A DNA stretch of 64,000 nt from Sebastes aleutianus (Eukaryota; Chordata; Actinopteri; Perciformes; Sebastidae): the NCBI GenBank assembly GCA_916700875.1, contig CAKAKS010000061.1:186001-250000 (forward strand), given 5' to 3'. Of the stretch, positions 12,728 through 24,900 are shown piece after piece (position 1 is the stretch's first letter; every line of letters begins with the position of its first letter). The notes under the pieces are model-generated. The model saw nothing but the letters and a program-made list of their open reading frames with translations. It was not told the DNA's origin and ran no database searches. The translations under genes and the position numbers were made by a program.

Positions 12728-14366
12728 CAGTGCATCCAGAAAGTATTCACAGCGCTTCACTTTTACCACATTTTGTTATGTTACAGCCTTATTCCAAAAT
12801 GGATTAAATTCATTTTTTTCCTCAATTCTACACACAATACCCCATAATGACAAAGTGAAAAAAGTTTGTTTAAAACTTTTGCAAATTTATTAAAAATAAA
12901 GAACAAAAATATAACATGTACATAAGTATTCACAGCCTTTGCTCAATACTTTGTTGAAGCACCTTTGGCAGCCATTACAGCCTCAAGTCTTTTTGAGTAT
13001 GATGCTACAAGCTTGGCACACCTATTTTTGGGCAGTTTCTCTCATTCTTCTTTGCAGGACCTCTCAAGCTCCATCAGGTTGGATGGGGAGCGTCGGTGCA
13101 CAGCCATTTTCAGATCTCTCCAGAGATATTCAATCGGGTTCAAGTCAGGGCTCTGGCTGGGCCACTCAAGGACATTCACAGAGTTGTCCCGAAGCCACTC
13201 CTTTGTTATCTTGGCTGTGTGCTTAGGGTCTTTGTCCTGTTGGAAGATGAACCTTCGCCCCAGTCTGAGGTCCAGAGCACTCTGGAGCAGGTTTTCATCA
13301 AGGATGTCTCTGTACATTGCTGCATTCATCTTTCCCTCAATCCTGACTAGTCTCCCAGTTCCTGCCGCTGAAAAACATCCCCACAGCATGATGCTGCCAC
13401 CACCATGCTTCACTGTAGGGATGGTATTGGCCAGGTGATGAGCGGTGCCTGGTTTCCTCCGGACATGACGCTTGGCATTCAGGCCAAAGAGTTCAATCTT
13501 TGATCATCACACCAGAGAATTTTGTTTCTCATGGTCTGAGAGTCCTTCAGGTGCCTTTTGGCAAACTCCAGGCGGGCTGTCATGTGCCTTTTACTGAGGA
13601 GTGGCTTCCGTATGGCCACTCTACCATACAGGCCTAATTGGTGGAGTGCTGCAGAGATGGTTGTCCTTCTGGAAGGTTCTCCTCTCTTCACAGAGCAACG
13701 CTGGAGCTCTGTCAGAGTGACCATCGGGTTCTTGGTCACCTCCCTGATTAAGGCCCTTCTACCCCAATCGCTCAGTTTGGCCTGGCGGCCAGCTCTAGGA
13801 AGAGTCCTGGTGGTTCCAAACTTCTTCCATTTACGGATGATGGAGGCCACTGTGCTCATTGGGACCATCAATGCCGCAGAATTTTTTCTGTACCCTTCCC
13901 CAGATGTGTGCCTCGATACAATCCTGTCTCGGAGGTCTAGAGACAATTCCTTGGACTTCATGGCTTGGTTTGTGCTCTGACATGCACTGTCAACTGTGGG
14001 ACCTTATATAGACAGGTGTGTGCCTTTCCACATCATGTCCAATCAACTGAATTTACCACAGGTGGACTCCAATCAAGTTGTAGAAACATCTCAAGGATGA
14101 TCAGTGGAAACAGGATGCACCTGAGCTCAATTTTGAGTGTCATGGCAAAGGCTGTGAATACCTTTGTACATGTGATTTTTTCGTTTTTTTATTTTTAATA
14201 AATTTGCAAAAATTAAAAAAAAACTTTTTTCACGTTATCATTATGGGGTATTGTGTGTAGAATTTGGAGGAAAAAAATTAATTAATTTAATCCATTTTGG
14301 AATAAGGCTGTAACATAACAAAATGTGGAAAAAGTAAAGCGCTGTGAATACTTTCCGGATGCACTG
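12728..14366 (-). mobile_element. Tc1-like transposon, degenerate
   Basis: 1.64 kb element with terminal repeats CAGTGCATCCAGAAAGTATT / reverse complement with few mismatches, flanked by TA on both sides (12726-12727, 14367-14368), the Tc1/mariner signature. It sits in the centre of the giant inverted repeat. Confidence 0.92.
13042..13961 (-). pseudogene. Broken Tc1 transposase
   Basis: The N-terminal part (13479-13961) starts MKSKELSLDLRDRIV and has paired-type HTHs; the frame breaks just after ILWCDDQ. The C-terminal part (13042-13413) is in another frame with GGGSIMLWGCF, FQQDKDPKHTA (second Asp) and SPDLNPIEYLW (Glu), ending at a premature stop. It is inactive, with a frameshift between the first and second catalytic residues. 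Confidence 0.9.
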
Positions 14367-14480
14367 TAAATTGAAGCATAAGCTCAACCAGAACTATACA
14401 ATATAACATATGTCTCAATTCCCTGATTATCGGCTCTTAATTGAAAGATTAGTTTTTCCACTCATAAAGTGCAGTATTTG

Positions 14481-14783
14481 GAGATAAAGCGCTTTTCTAG
14501 TCTTCCGACCACTCAAAGCTCTTTACACTACATGTCAGTATTCACCCATTCACACACACATTCATACACTGATGGCAGAGGCTGCTAAGGTGCCAACTTT
14601 GCCCATCAGGATTTAATCTAAATACTCATTCACACACCGATGGCTATGCCTTAGGGAGCAATTTGGGGTTAAATGTCTTGCTCAAGGACACATCGACATG
14701 TGACCCGGAGCAGCCGGGGATCGAACCACCGACCTTCTGATTGGTGGACAACCTGCTCTACCTCAGAAGGCTAAGGCTGCATA
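14481..14783 (-). mobile_element. tRNA-derived SINE
   Basis: On the - strand, a box A-like GGTAGAGCAGG and box B GGTTCGATCCCC are followed by a conserved fish SINE body ending near AAAAGCGCTTTATC. Not a functional tRNA gene. Confidence 0.7.
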
Positions 14784-15369
14784 TCTTTCACTATAAACTT
14801 TCACTATAAACCTCCTTGATGCTTTAGTTGTGTTTTTTTGCCCTGTCTGAGTCTGCATGTAGAGGCTGTTTAAATGCTGCGGGAGAAGTTGCACAAATGT
14901 GTAGATATCACTTTACATGTAAACCTTAAAATACATATTTACAGAGTAAGTTATGCAGTATTTGCAAATCGCCCTGTATTTTTGTGGATGTGACTTTACA
15001 CAACACAAATATACAAAAATACATGTTTGTGGATAGTGAAATATTTGCAGATCATGGTACACATTTGTGGAATGTCTTCTGTGGGTTACAACTAATAAAG
15101 TCCAATAAAAACTTCCATACCCATCAGTTTGATTAATACGTGTAAAAGATTGCATGTGCAGTGTGTAACTTTCTCCTGACACAGCAGTGTACATTTACAC
15201 AAAAGGAAAAGAGGACTGGGTGTGCAGAGTGACTCATCCTCCTGACCACACAGGACATTACAACAAAGTTAACATCCCAGCGGTCAACAGGTTAAACTAT
15301 CGGCCCCACTTCTTGTGGAAAATGAAAAGAGTATTCTTCCTTCTTTTCTATGGAAGTTTTAGTGAAGGA

Positions 15370-17136
15370 TAGTGATGGGAATTCCGTCTCTTTTTAGTGA
15401 GCCAGATCATTTGGCTCAGCTAACCAAGAAGAGCCGGCTCTTTCGGCTCCCCAAACGGCTCTTCGTTTTAACACTTCTGTCTTTTATAATTCAGCCAAAT
15501 TTAGCTTTAGCTGTTTTGACCTATGATTAGTATTTGTTCACATATATCACTTAAAGGGACTGTTTGTAAGATTCAGAATTGCTTGTTAACAGCGACACCT
15601 GTGGCCATTAAGTCAACCAAAGTCAGCGTCCTGTTGCTCGCGTTTCTGCTTGCTCTACATAGACATGAACGAGCATCGCTCAAAACAGTGAGGCGACACA
15701 CGTCAGCTAAAAACCACAATATCACTCTATATTTCAGCTGCTTGGCAGTAATGTTAGCTGATCAGACGAAGGTCTCTCCATGAATCAATGCTGATCCTAG
15801 TGTTGGCTTTTCCTGCCTCAGTCTCCCGATCGCGGCCGGAGGGAACAGTGGAGACACCGGAGTTTTGGTCGGAGACGATAACGTTTCTCGCTGCGGAGCC
15901 CCGTCACTTCACAAGACACGGGAAACCTCTGTTGGTCTGGAGGAGCTGCAGCAGTTATTTCTGCACAAACGTCCACTATACATTCACTAGATATTCTCAG
16001 AGCTAAACTAACTCTTCTGCAGTGTGGAGTGTGCGCGCATGCACATGAGGTGGAGCAAGCTGAGTGAAGGCAAACAGGCAGACAGAGGAGCAGCAGAGAC
16101 TCCGGCACTGGAGACCAAAGCTACGGTCTACTTCGGTACTACGACCGCAGCCAACACTGTTTAACAGACGGGCTTCACTAGATATAACTTTGCGGTTTTG
16201 GTGCTTCCGTGTAGAGGGACCCATGGGGGGAGAGAGAGAGAGCACAGCAGCTGTAATAACTAATACAAGTAGGACTAATAACAGAAATCAATAGTAGTGG
16301 ATGTAAAAGAGTGATAATACAACTATCGGAATCGATATCATTGGGTCGTCCTCAGTGGGGCTTTCCAGCTATCTCGGTCCTCCAGACATCTGGCTAGCTC
16401 GCCAGCACTGTCCTGCATCTCTCCTCAGTGCGTCCATGTATGTTGGTGTGGGAAGTCCCTGTGATCGATGCCCGTGCGTTGGTTCCATGGATGTATAAAG
16501 ATAACTGGATACAGCGTTGCATTCCTTTGAGAGTGTCTCATTGGCGCATGAAGCCTAAATGGCTCGACTTCCGTCTGGAAAAGTACCCGTATCTTTGCGG
16601 ACCATGGGCAACTGGGACATGCGCAGTAGCGTCCGCTCAGTCACATGACTCGGTCACGGGGTCCCAACTTCACGGTCTGGGTCTCACTCACATGAACAGA
16701 GTGTACTGTAGTAGTAACTGGGAAGTTGATTCACCTCAAAAAAATGTATCCTCTGAGTTACAGACGTCTCTTTCCCAATGCAAATCTATGGGAAAAAGTA
16801 TTTTTGGGCCCAACGGCATTACGTGACGGACACGGAAGTTGCAGTACCGCCATTTGGCCACTACGAAAGTCCAGATCGTCGACCGGCGCTATGTTCGGGG
16901 CTTGGTTGGTTCCCACAGCACCAGCATGCTTGCTGGGAGTTTTTGATGTCTTTGTCATCTGCATGCAGTCATAGTCAGTGCATGAAGTGGCCGTGGTGCG
17001 GAGAAAATCGTCCTATCTTTCTGCCTTGAATTAATAGAAAAAAACAAAAAAAAAAAACTTAAACTTAACTCACTTAAAAGAGCCGGCAAAATGAACCGGC
17101 TCTTTGAACCGGCTCGTTCTGGACCAACACATCACT
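15370..17136. mobile_element. hAT-like composite block (AGAGCCGGCTC repeat)
   Basis: Bounded by AGTGATGGGA / TCACATCACT-like ends with subterminal GAGCCGGCTC motifs at both ends. A truncated TTAA MITE (15555-16214) and other repeats are nested inside. No clean target duplication was found. Confidence 0.5.
15555..16214 (+). mobile_element. TTAA MITE, 3'-truncated
   Basis: Starts TTAA-AGGGACTGTTTGTAA. Homologous to 24799-25482 and, inverted, 52452-53185. The right end is lost. Confidence 0.65.
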
Positions 17137-17144
17137 CCAACAGG

Positions 17145-17288
17145 AGGGAGACACTACTCGAGAGGAGACACTTCATGGAGACACTTCGACTCAAGTCCTG
17201 TAAACTCAACTATTAAAGATTTACCACAGTCAGTAAAGATGGATGGACTTCTGCTGTGACAGCTGAAGCTACAAGCTGTTTTAAAAAG
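17145..17288 (+). promoter_or_regulatory. Candidate 5' noncoding exon / promoter edge of main gene
   Basis: This block matches 11219-11345 on the other strand. It ends in TTAAAAAG followed by GTTTGTAAAAC, a possible splice donor leading to the MAE exons. A six-codon uORF (M-D-G-L-L-L-stop) lies near 17240. A hAT-like block ends about 9 bp upstream (17136), so original upstream promoter sequence may have been displaced. RNA evidence is lacking. Confidence 0.35.
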
Positions 17289-18923
17289 GTTTGTAAAACG
17301 GTATTTAACTGGTTTATTTCTCACTTTCACTTCCATAGCTTTAACTTCCTGTTAATGTGTGAACACGGATAACTACGTTAATGATACTAACAACCTAACA
17401 TGTCTACTAATTATAATATATGATATATTAAATATACTAATTATACAATAACTAACACGAGTTTCTAAAGAGAGAGAGAGAATTATTTAAATTTTTTTCT
17501 CCCTCTTTTTTCTTTTTTCACAAACCGGTCATACAGGTTTCATTACAAAGAGAGGCGTAAATCTGTAGGAAGAACAACAAGACAAAATAACAGCCAGGAG
17601 ATAAACATCATACAAGTACAAAGCCAGGGGAAATAAACATTTAGATAAATATATTAAAAGAGGTGCATAAAGTTACCGTCTTAATAGCTTTTTTGTAGTA
17701 GTTTGAATCATACTAGTCAAAACAGAATTAGTGATATCTGAAATTAGAGTTTTAAATAGGCAAAATGACGTTGCAGATATCTCTAATGTATATCCTGTCT
17801 AGCTATTAAATGTTAAAACGGCTGATCATACACAATCTTTTCCTAAACCTAACTAAGTAGTTTTATTTTGAAAAGACTGGAGTGGAAACGTGTTGCTGGA
17901 CATTTGTAGGAAAAAACACGAAAGAATACGTCGTGCTGAGCGTCACGAAAAAAAAGAACATTTGTATCTATGAACACGAATCAAATAGATTAAATTTCAT
18001 AACTATTTCATGAACTGCCGTGAGACTGTGTTGCTTATACTTCTACTCCACTAGCCTAGCTATATTTTGGAAGGCAATATTTTGATATTTTATATTTATA
18101 TTATATTATATTATATATTTATACCACTACAATAAACTTGACAGCATTATTTACTTCGCAGAATCCGATTATTTATACATAATATAAATCAACTAATGAA
18201 GGGGCTGTTAGTACACTAAACAAGCCTAAACAGGGTACATTAAGTAAATGAGATTATATCTGGGACCCGTTATAGCTGCTATGGTACATGTGTAAGAAAT
18301 GTACTTTTCATTGCAAAATTATATAATTACTTCTAATATCGAACAATTCTTTCATAGATTTTTCCTCCTGGGCTGCAGAGCGGACACAATTAATCTATTA
18401 ATCTAAAAGCAGAGAGAAGATCAATTTGTTATTTTAATAATTAATCATCGTTTAAGTCATTAATCAAGCAGAAATGCCAAAATTCAGACAGACAGAAGAA
18501 CATGTCAGCCTGCTGCTCCACGATGCTTCAAATAGCTTCGAATATTTCTCTTCGAAGCTTTGAAGCCCAAAAAATGGTATTCGGGCCATCCCTAACTACC
18601 ACACACTGCTTTGAACCTTTATGGTGGATCAAAGCTGTCCGGAAGCTCATTATGTGCCATGCACTCCTCTTATAGCTTATTTTTCTCGTGTCTTTATAAT
18701 CTGTTTCTGACACATTCCTTCATGGGGATTTTTTCATTGATTTATTTTCTGTTAGATGTCTGGTGTATACCTGTTCTCCTTAATGTTTCTCGTTGCTCTT
18801 ATCGTTTAAGAAAGACAACATTGTTTTCTCATTTAAATGTATATGAGACAACAGAGATATGCATAACATCTAACAACAATACAATTGTTCTGAAGTCTTG
18901 ATTTTCCCTAATTTCTTTTACAG

Positions 18924-18971
18924 CTACTTGATCCTCGGTGGCGGCAACTGATATAAATATAATGGCTGAAG
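18924..18971 (+). CDS. Start exon 1 (5' UTR plus Met-Ala-Glu)
   Basis: Acceptor TTTTACAG precedes and donor GTAGGT follows. The exon has an in-frame stop upstream and then ATG-GCT-GAA-G starting at 18962, so the first coding exon ends in phase 1. The start was chosen because the same ATG sits in the mirror exon 9338-9385. Confidence 0.6.
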
Positions 18972-21900
18972 GTAGGTGGAAAGGTATTATGTACAGTCAT
19001 CTCACTATTTGTTACTCACTGAGTTCAGGTTGTCAAAAGCAGCTGAAGGACGTGCAACGTTTTGAGCAAATATGGTACCAACAGCTATTCAGAATATAAA
19101 AGTCATACATGTCCAGTGAAAATACAATTAGAATACTTAAAAACAAAGCACAACACATTAAAAACAAAAACAAAATACAGCAGAGAGATTTTGAAGATTT
19201 TTTAAATGTAATTTTGCTCACTAGTGCACCACATTTGCAGCTGAAAATAGTCCATAACAAATGTAATATTCACTCCTGTTTCATTAAGGTTGGCAAAAAA
19301 CTACAGTGCCCAGTTGTTTTAGGATTTTTTAAATATGAAACTATATTTAATTTACATCTCCAGTAGGAACAAACAGAGACAGGCTGGGGAAGTCTTTTTA
19401 AACTGGTAACCAATGAGGGCACTTTAAAGAATCAGTTTTAAAACCGGGAGGATGACATTGAGAACAAATTAATTGCAGCAAGAGCATTTGAGAGACAAAG
19501 TGGGTACCTATTAGTCTTCTATTTTTCCCCCAAGTCCATGCATTTTGTTTGCCGTGTGTATGGAAAACCAGTAGAAAACACTAGACCAGTAGTAACAGTA
19601 GTAGTAGTAAACACTAAACCAGTAGTAACAGTAGTAGTAGTAGTAAACACTAAACCAGTAGTAACAGTAGTAGTAGTAAACACTAGACCAGTAGTAACAG
19701 TAGTAGTAGTAAACACTAAACCAGTAGTAACAGTAGTAGTAGTAAACAGTAGACCAGTAGTAACAGTAGTAGTAGTAAACACTAAACCAGTAGTAACAGT
19801 AGTAGTAGTAAACACTAGACCAGTAGTAACAGTAGTAGTAGTAAACACTAAACCAGTAGTAACAGTAGTACTAGTAGTAAACACTAGACCAGTAGTAACA
19901 GTAGTAGTAGTAGTAAACACTAAACCAGTAGTAACAGTAGTAGTAGTAAACACTAAACCAGTAGTAACAGTAGTAGTAGTAAACACTAGACCTGTCCATC
20001 ATTAATCAGTTTCCATTGTCCCTAAATGTGTTTCAGCTGCGAGTCCCTCAGCAGGATCATCTGGTGTAGCTACCATGGCAGAAGGTGGGTACACAGGTAG
20101 TATGACGTCTTCTCAGTAAATGCCTTGCACTCTGTTTGTGATCAACAGTGGTGGAAGAAGTACTCAGATCTTTTACTTAAGTAAAAGTAGCAATACCACA
20201 GCATGAAAATATACTTAAAGTAGCTAAAGTAAAAGAACTCATTATGCAGAATGGCTCATTTCAGAATGATGTGTATTATATTATTGGATTATAATTATTG
20301 ATGCATTAATGTGTTCATCACTTTAATGTTTCAGCTGGTAAAGATTGAGCTCATTGTAATTACTTTATATACTGCTGGGAAGCTTAATTTATAATAATAT
20401 ATCATAATCTATTAGTTGATTAATATTTTGTATTGATAATCTGAATCTGCAAAGTAACTAGTAACTAATGCTGTCAAATAAATGTAGTGCAGTAAAAAGT
20501 ACCTCTGAGATGTAGTGGAGTAGTATAAGTATAAAGTAGCACAAAATGGTAATACTCAAAGTACACGTATCTCAAACTTGTACTTAAGTACAATACTTGA
20601 GTAAATGTACTTAGTTACTTTCCACCAGTGGTGATCAGTCATTGATCAGATTGTCTAGAACCCCAGAATCTGACTATAAAACCTCCTAATTTATCAGTTA
20701 GCCTGTCTCAGTCCAAAGTTAAAGATGTGCTTACCAGCACCTCTAAAGCTCACTAATTAACATTTGATGTCTTGTTTGTTTAATTGGTACAAAAAACACA
20801 AACTGTGGACAGACTAACCGTTCTCCCATGTTTCCCGTCTTTATGCTAAGCTAAGCTAACTGTCTCTTAGCTTCATGTTTAGCGTACAAACATGAGAGCA
20901 GCATTGATCTTCTCATCTCACTCTTGACAAGAAAGCCAATAAAGAGTATTTCTCAAAATGTCATCATAAAAAAGATGAGAGCTTTACAGAATGTCATTTG
21001 GAGAATACGTCATCTCTTAACTATGAGATGTAGACCTTATTCTTTCAGATGAACCTTAAAGGATAACTTCAGTATTTTTCAACCTGGACTCTATTTCATG
21101 TTTGTGTGTCTAAGTGACTAATGGGGACACTTTGTGAAATTGGTCCGGTATTGATAAACAAGCTGTAAAGTGGGCATGTCTGTAAAGGGGAGACTCGTGG
21201 GTACTCATAGAACCCATTTACTTTCACATATCTGGAGGTCAGAGGTCAAGGGACCCCTTTGAAAATGGCTATGCCAGTTTTTCCTCGCTAAAATTTAGCA
21301 TAAGTTTGGAGCGTTAATTATCCTCCTTCGTGACAAGCTAGTATGACATGGTTGGTACCGATGGATTTATCAGGTTGTTTAGTTTCATATGATACCAGTA
21401 TCTTCACTCTAGCTTTAACACTGAACCTGCTACGACCTAAAAATCACAAGTTGCGTTAATGCGTTAAAGAAATTAGTGGCGTTAAAACAAATTTGCGTTA
21501 ACGTGTTATTATCACTTAACTTTGACAGCCACTAGTATATTACAATAACAAATACATCTAAAATGAACACTGTTGGAAAATCTTTAAGAGGCTCTACACT
21601 ATATTATTATGTCACTGTTAAGGAGGTTTATCACTTTGGGAGGAAATAATTTGTATCATAAATGTTCATGAAGCCTGATGTTAAATTAATTACTGATAGA
21701 TTTTTTTCTATTTCTTTTCTCCTCAGAGAAACAGCATCCTTCACTGATCCAGAGAGTGAGTAATGACACGTCACTCAGCTTTTATTCAGCAGATTAAAAA
21801 TCATCTACATCTTGAACATTATTATTGATAATGCACACAATAAGTCCTATGCATAAATGTTATTTACCAATAATGGTAATAACTTGTGTTATATCTACCT

Positions 21901-24900
21901 CTAGGGGAATATATAGTATGTTATTTTTGATTTGTTTTCTAACTTTGACGGAGAGAGAAATTCACAATATATAAAAAAAAAAAAAAAAAAAAAAAAGAAG
22001 TGAGTGTGTTTCTTACTTTTTTATATTAGAAGAAAAGATGCAACTGGTTAAACAGCCACTCTGTTGTAACATCAAGAGGTTCATTGCAGTTTTTGTAGCA
22101 CAGTCTTTGAAAGAGTTACACCCAGGAAGTAAAATAAAGTCGTACAAGCAGTTTGTAGAATAATCTGTAATCATCCCAGCTGAGAAGTTTTTGCACTTTT
22201 GCCTCGTGAACATTTCCTTTGAATTTGCCAGGTGGAAATGATGGCGTCTGTTATAGAGCTGCTTTTGGAAACACTGAAAGATTTGAGTGACAAGGAGCTC
22301 GAGAGGTTCAAGGATGCCCTGAGACAAACTTACTTTGCTAAACGTTACATCCCGCGGTGGCAGCTGGATATGAAAGACATGCAGGACGTAGTGTTTTTAA
22401 TGGTGCTGACCGAAGGACAACAGTCTGTGGAGAAGACCAAGGAGGTTTTAAAGACGATAAAGAGGACTGATCTGGTGCAGAGGTTGTCAGACAGCAGCTC
22501 AGGACCCAAAAGTAAGACAATAAAGACAAAAACATTTTAAAATCATAAGTTTATAAGCTATATCTTCTTGTCTTTACATTATAAATATTGATATATTAAT
22601 GTAGAGAAAAGAGACATTTTAAAAGATGCATCATCTAGAGTACAAAATATGTTTTATGTCTAATGTGAATTATGAAAGACATATTTCAGGAGATGGGCCA
22701 AAATATCAGTGATACATTATATGTAGTTGTAGGTTTGTGTGAAATTCTGTGTTGACCTCTTTGTATTGTTTTTTTTTAGTGAAAGTATTGCCTGATGCCA
22801 ACTCGTTTTTATTTCCTTTCTTTCTTCTCAGAAAAACACTCTGTGGATGAACACCTGTCTGCACTGATCCACAAAGTGAGTGATGTCATATCTGTCTGAT
22901 CATACAGAGTACAGCTTGTATTCAATAAGATGTAGGTTTTAAATCATATCAACATTAATGATGATAAATTAAACCAAACTCCTGATTTAAATCGAATGTT
23001 TCTCACTGAACTGAAGCTGAGATTCATTTGAGCTCAGTAATGTTGCTATTATCAATTCATTGTATTTCAAAGACTTAAACAAAATGCAAAACATGAAAAT
23101 GAGGAAGTATCTTCATTGTGCTGCCACCTGTTTGTACAGTTAATTCAACCACAACATCTGATGTTAAGATCAGGTGGCTCATTTCAGTTTTTGGCAGCAC
23201 AGTGACAGAGTTACAGCCTGGAAATACAATTTAAAAAACATTCAGGTCACAGATATTAAAGAGTAGAAGGAAAAAAGAATCATCTTCTGCTCTAACAAAC
23301 AGATAATTATCAGTAGCTCAGGTGAAAAACACATCTTGAAACATTCAAATGTCTAAAATAAGGTGCAAAATCTAATAAACATATTTTCCTCTATGAACAT
23401 ATACTTGAATGTTCCAGGTGGCAACAATGAAGGCCGTTAAAGAGCTGCTTTTGGAAACACTCAATGATTTGAGCTCCGAGGAGTTACACAAATTCAGGTG
23501 GTTTCTGCAGTTCACGTTCTTCCAGAGGAACCTTACACTCATCTCATTGAAAAACCTGCTGGAGTCAACCCGGGCAGACCTGGTGGGGAAGATGGTGGAG
23601 ATGTGTGGTCATCAGTCTGTGGAGGTGACTGAAGAGATTTTCATGGACATGAACAGGACTGATCTGGTGCAGAGGCTGTCAGAGACCAGCTCAGGACCCA
23701 AAGGTAAGAGAAAGAACAAGAAACTGTCACATATAATACATATAAACATATAACATATACTAATGAATAAATACACTAACACAAAAACTGAACATTATAA
23801 GCTTCACATTAATTCCCATCATTCATTTATATTTCCTTTTTCCTCAGAGAAACACTGTGTGGATGAACATTGGCCTGCACTGACCCAGGAGGTGAGTAAT
23901 GTCACATCTGTCTGCCTTTAATCTAAAGCTGAAATAATTAATCGATTAGTTGATCAACAGAATCACAACTATTTTGATAATTCATTAATTGTTATTTTTT
24001 CTAGTAAAAATGCTAAATGTTGTTGTGAGGATCTTCTGCTTTTGTATCATAGTAAACTGAATATCTTTGGGTTTTGGGCTGTTGGTCAGACAAAACAAGA
24101 CATTTGAAGACGTCCCCTTGGACTTAAGGAAATTGTGATGGGTGTGTTTTGCCTTTTTCTGACATTTTATAGACCAAACTATTTATTGATTAATTTAGAA
24201 AATAATCTGCAGATTCATCAATAATATACATAAAAGTTTACTGAAATGGGAAAGGTTGCTGCATATGAAAGAATGTCATATAGGAACTGTAATAGGGCAG
24301 AAAAATACTGGCTTAAGTGGGGAAGGTATATCGCTCTAATAAGAGTAAGGGTAAGGTGGAAGCAAAAGAGTCTTAGGCCTGTCCTGAATACCATGTTTTG
24401 GGCTTTGAAGCTTTGGTAAAAAATATTCGAAGGTGTTTGAAGCTTCGGGACAGCGCCGCTGTCACACTGCTGTACACACACACACCTCTACACACAACAA
24501 ACAGTGATAGCCGTCTGAGAGTAACTAATAATAATTAATGTTGAATATGAATAATGAATAATGTTGTGGGATTATTCCTTATTTCATGGGCTATTTGGGG
24601 ATTTATATATTATTATTACATACTTAAATAAAAAATAAATAAAAATGAAGCATTCCAATACTGATTTGGAGGTTGATTACCATGGCAACGTTCAAAGCTT
24701 CGAAGCATTGGGGTCAGGCCTCATGTATCTCCTAATGAATCCTAATGAATCAGGTGGATTTTAAGCTCTTAAAAGTCTTCATCTGTACAGAGGATTAAAG
24801 GGACTATTTGTAACTTTCAGAAATGCTTCTTAACAGCGACACCTGTGGCCGTGAAATCAACGAAAGTCTGCATCGGGCTCGCGCCTGCTCGCTCTCAATA

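Noticed and set aside
12939..13980. + strand frames across 12.9-14.0 kb as genes
   Set aside because: Antisense shadows of the Tc1 transposase remnant.
14700..14760. tRNA gene
   Set aside because: Box A/B-like motifs belong to a SINE; the body and downstream sequence do not form a tRNA. The same applies at 35760-35850.
16428..17029. Overlapping frames at 16.4-17.0 kb
   Set aside because: Inside a repeat-rich hAT-like block, mutually overlapping in several frames, no recognisable domain.
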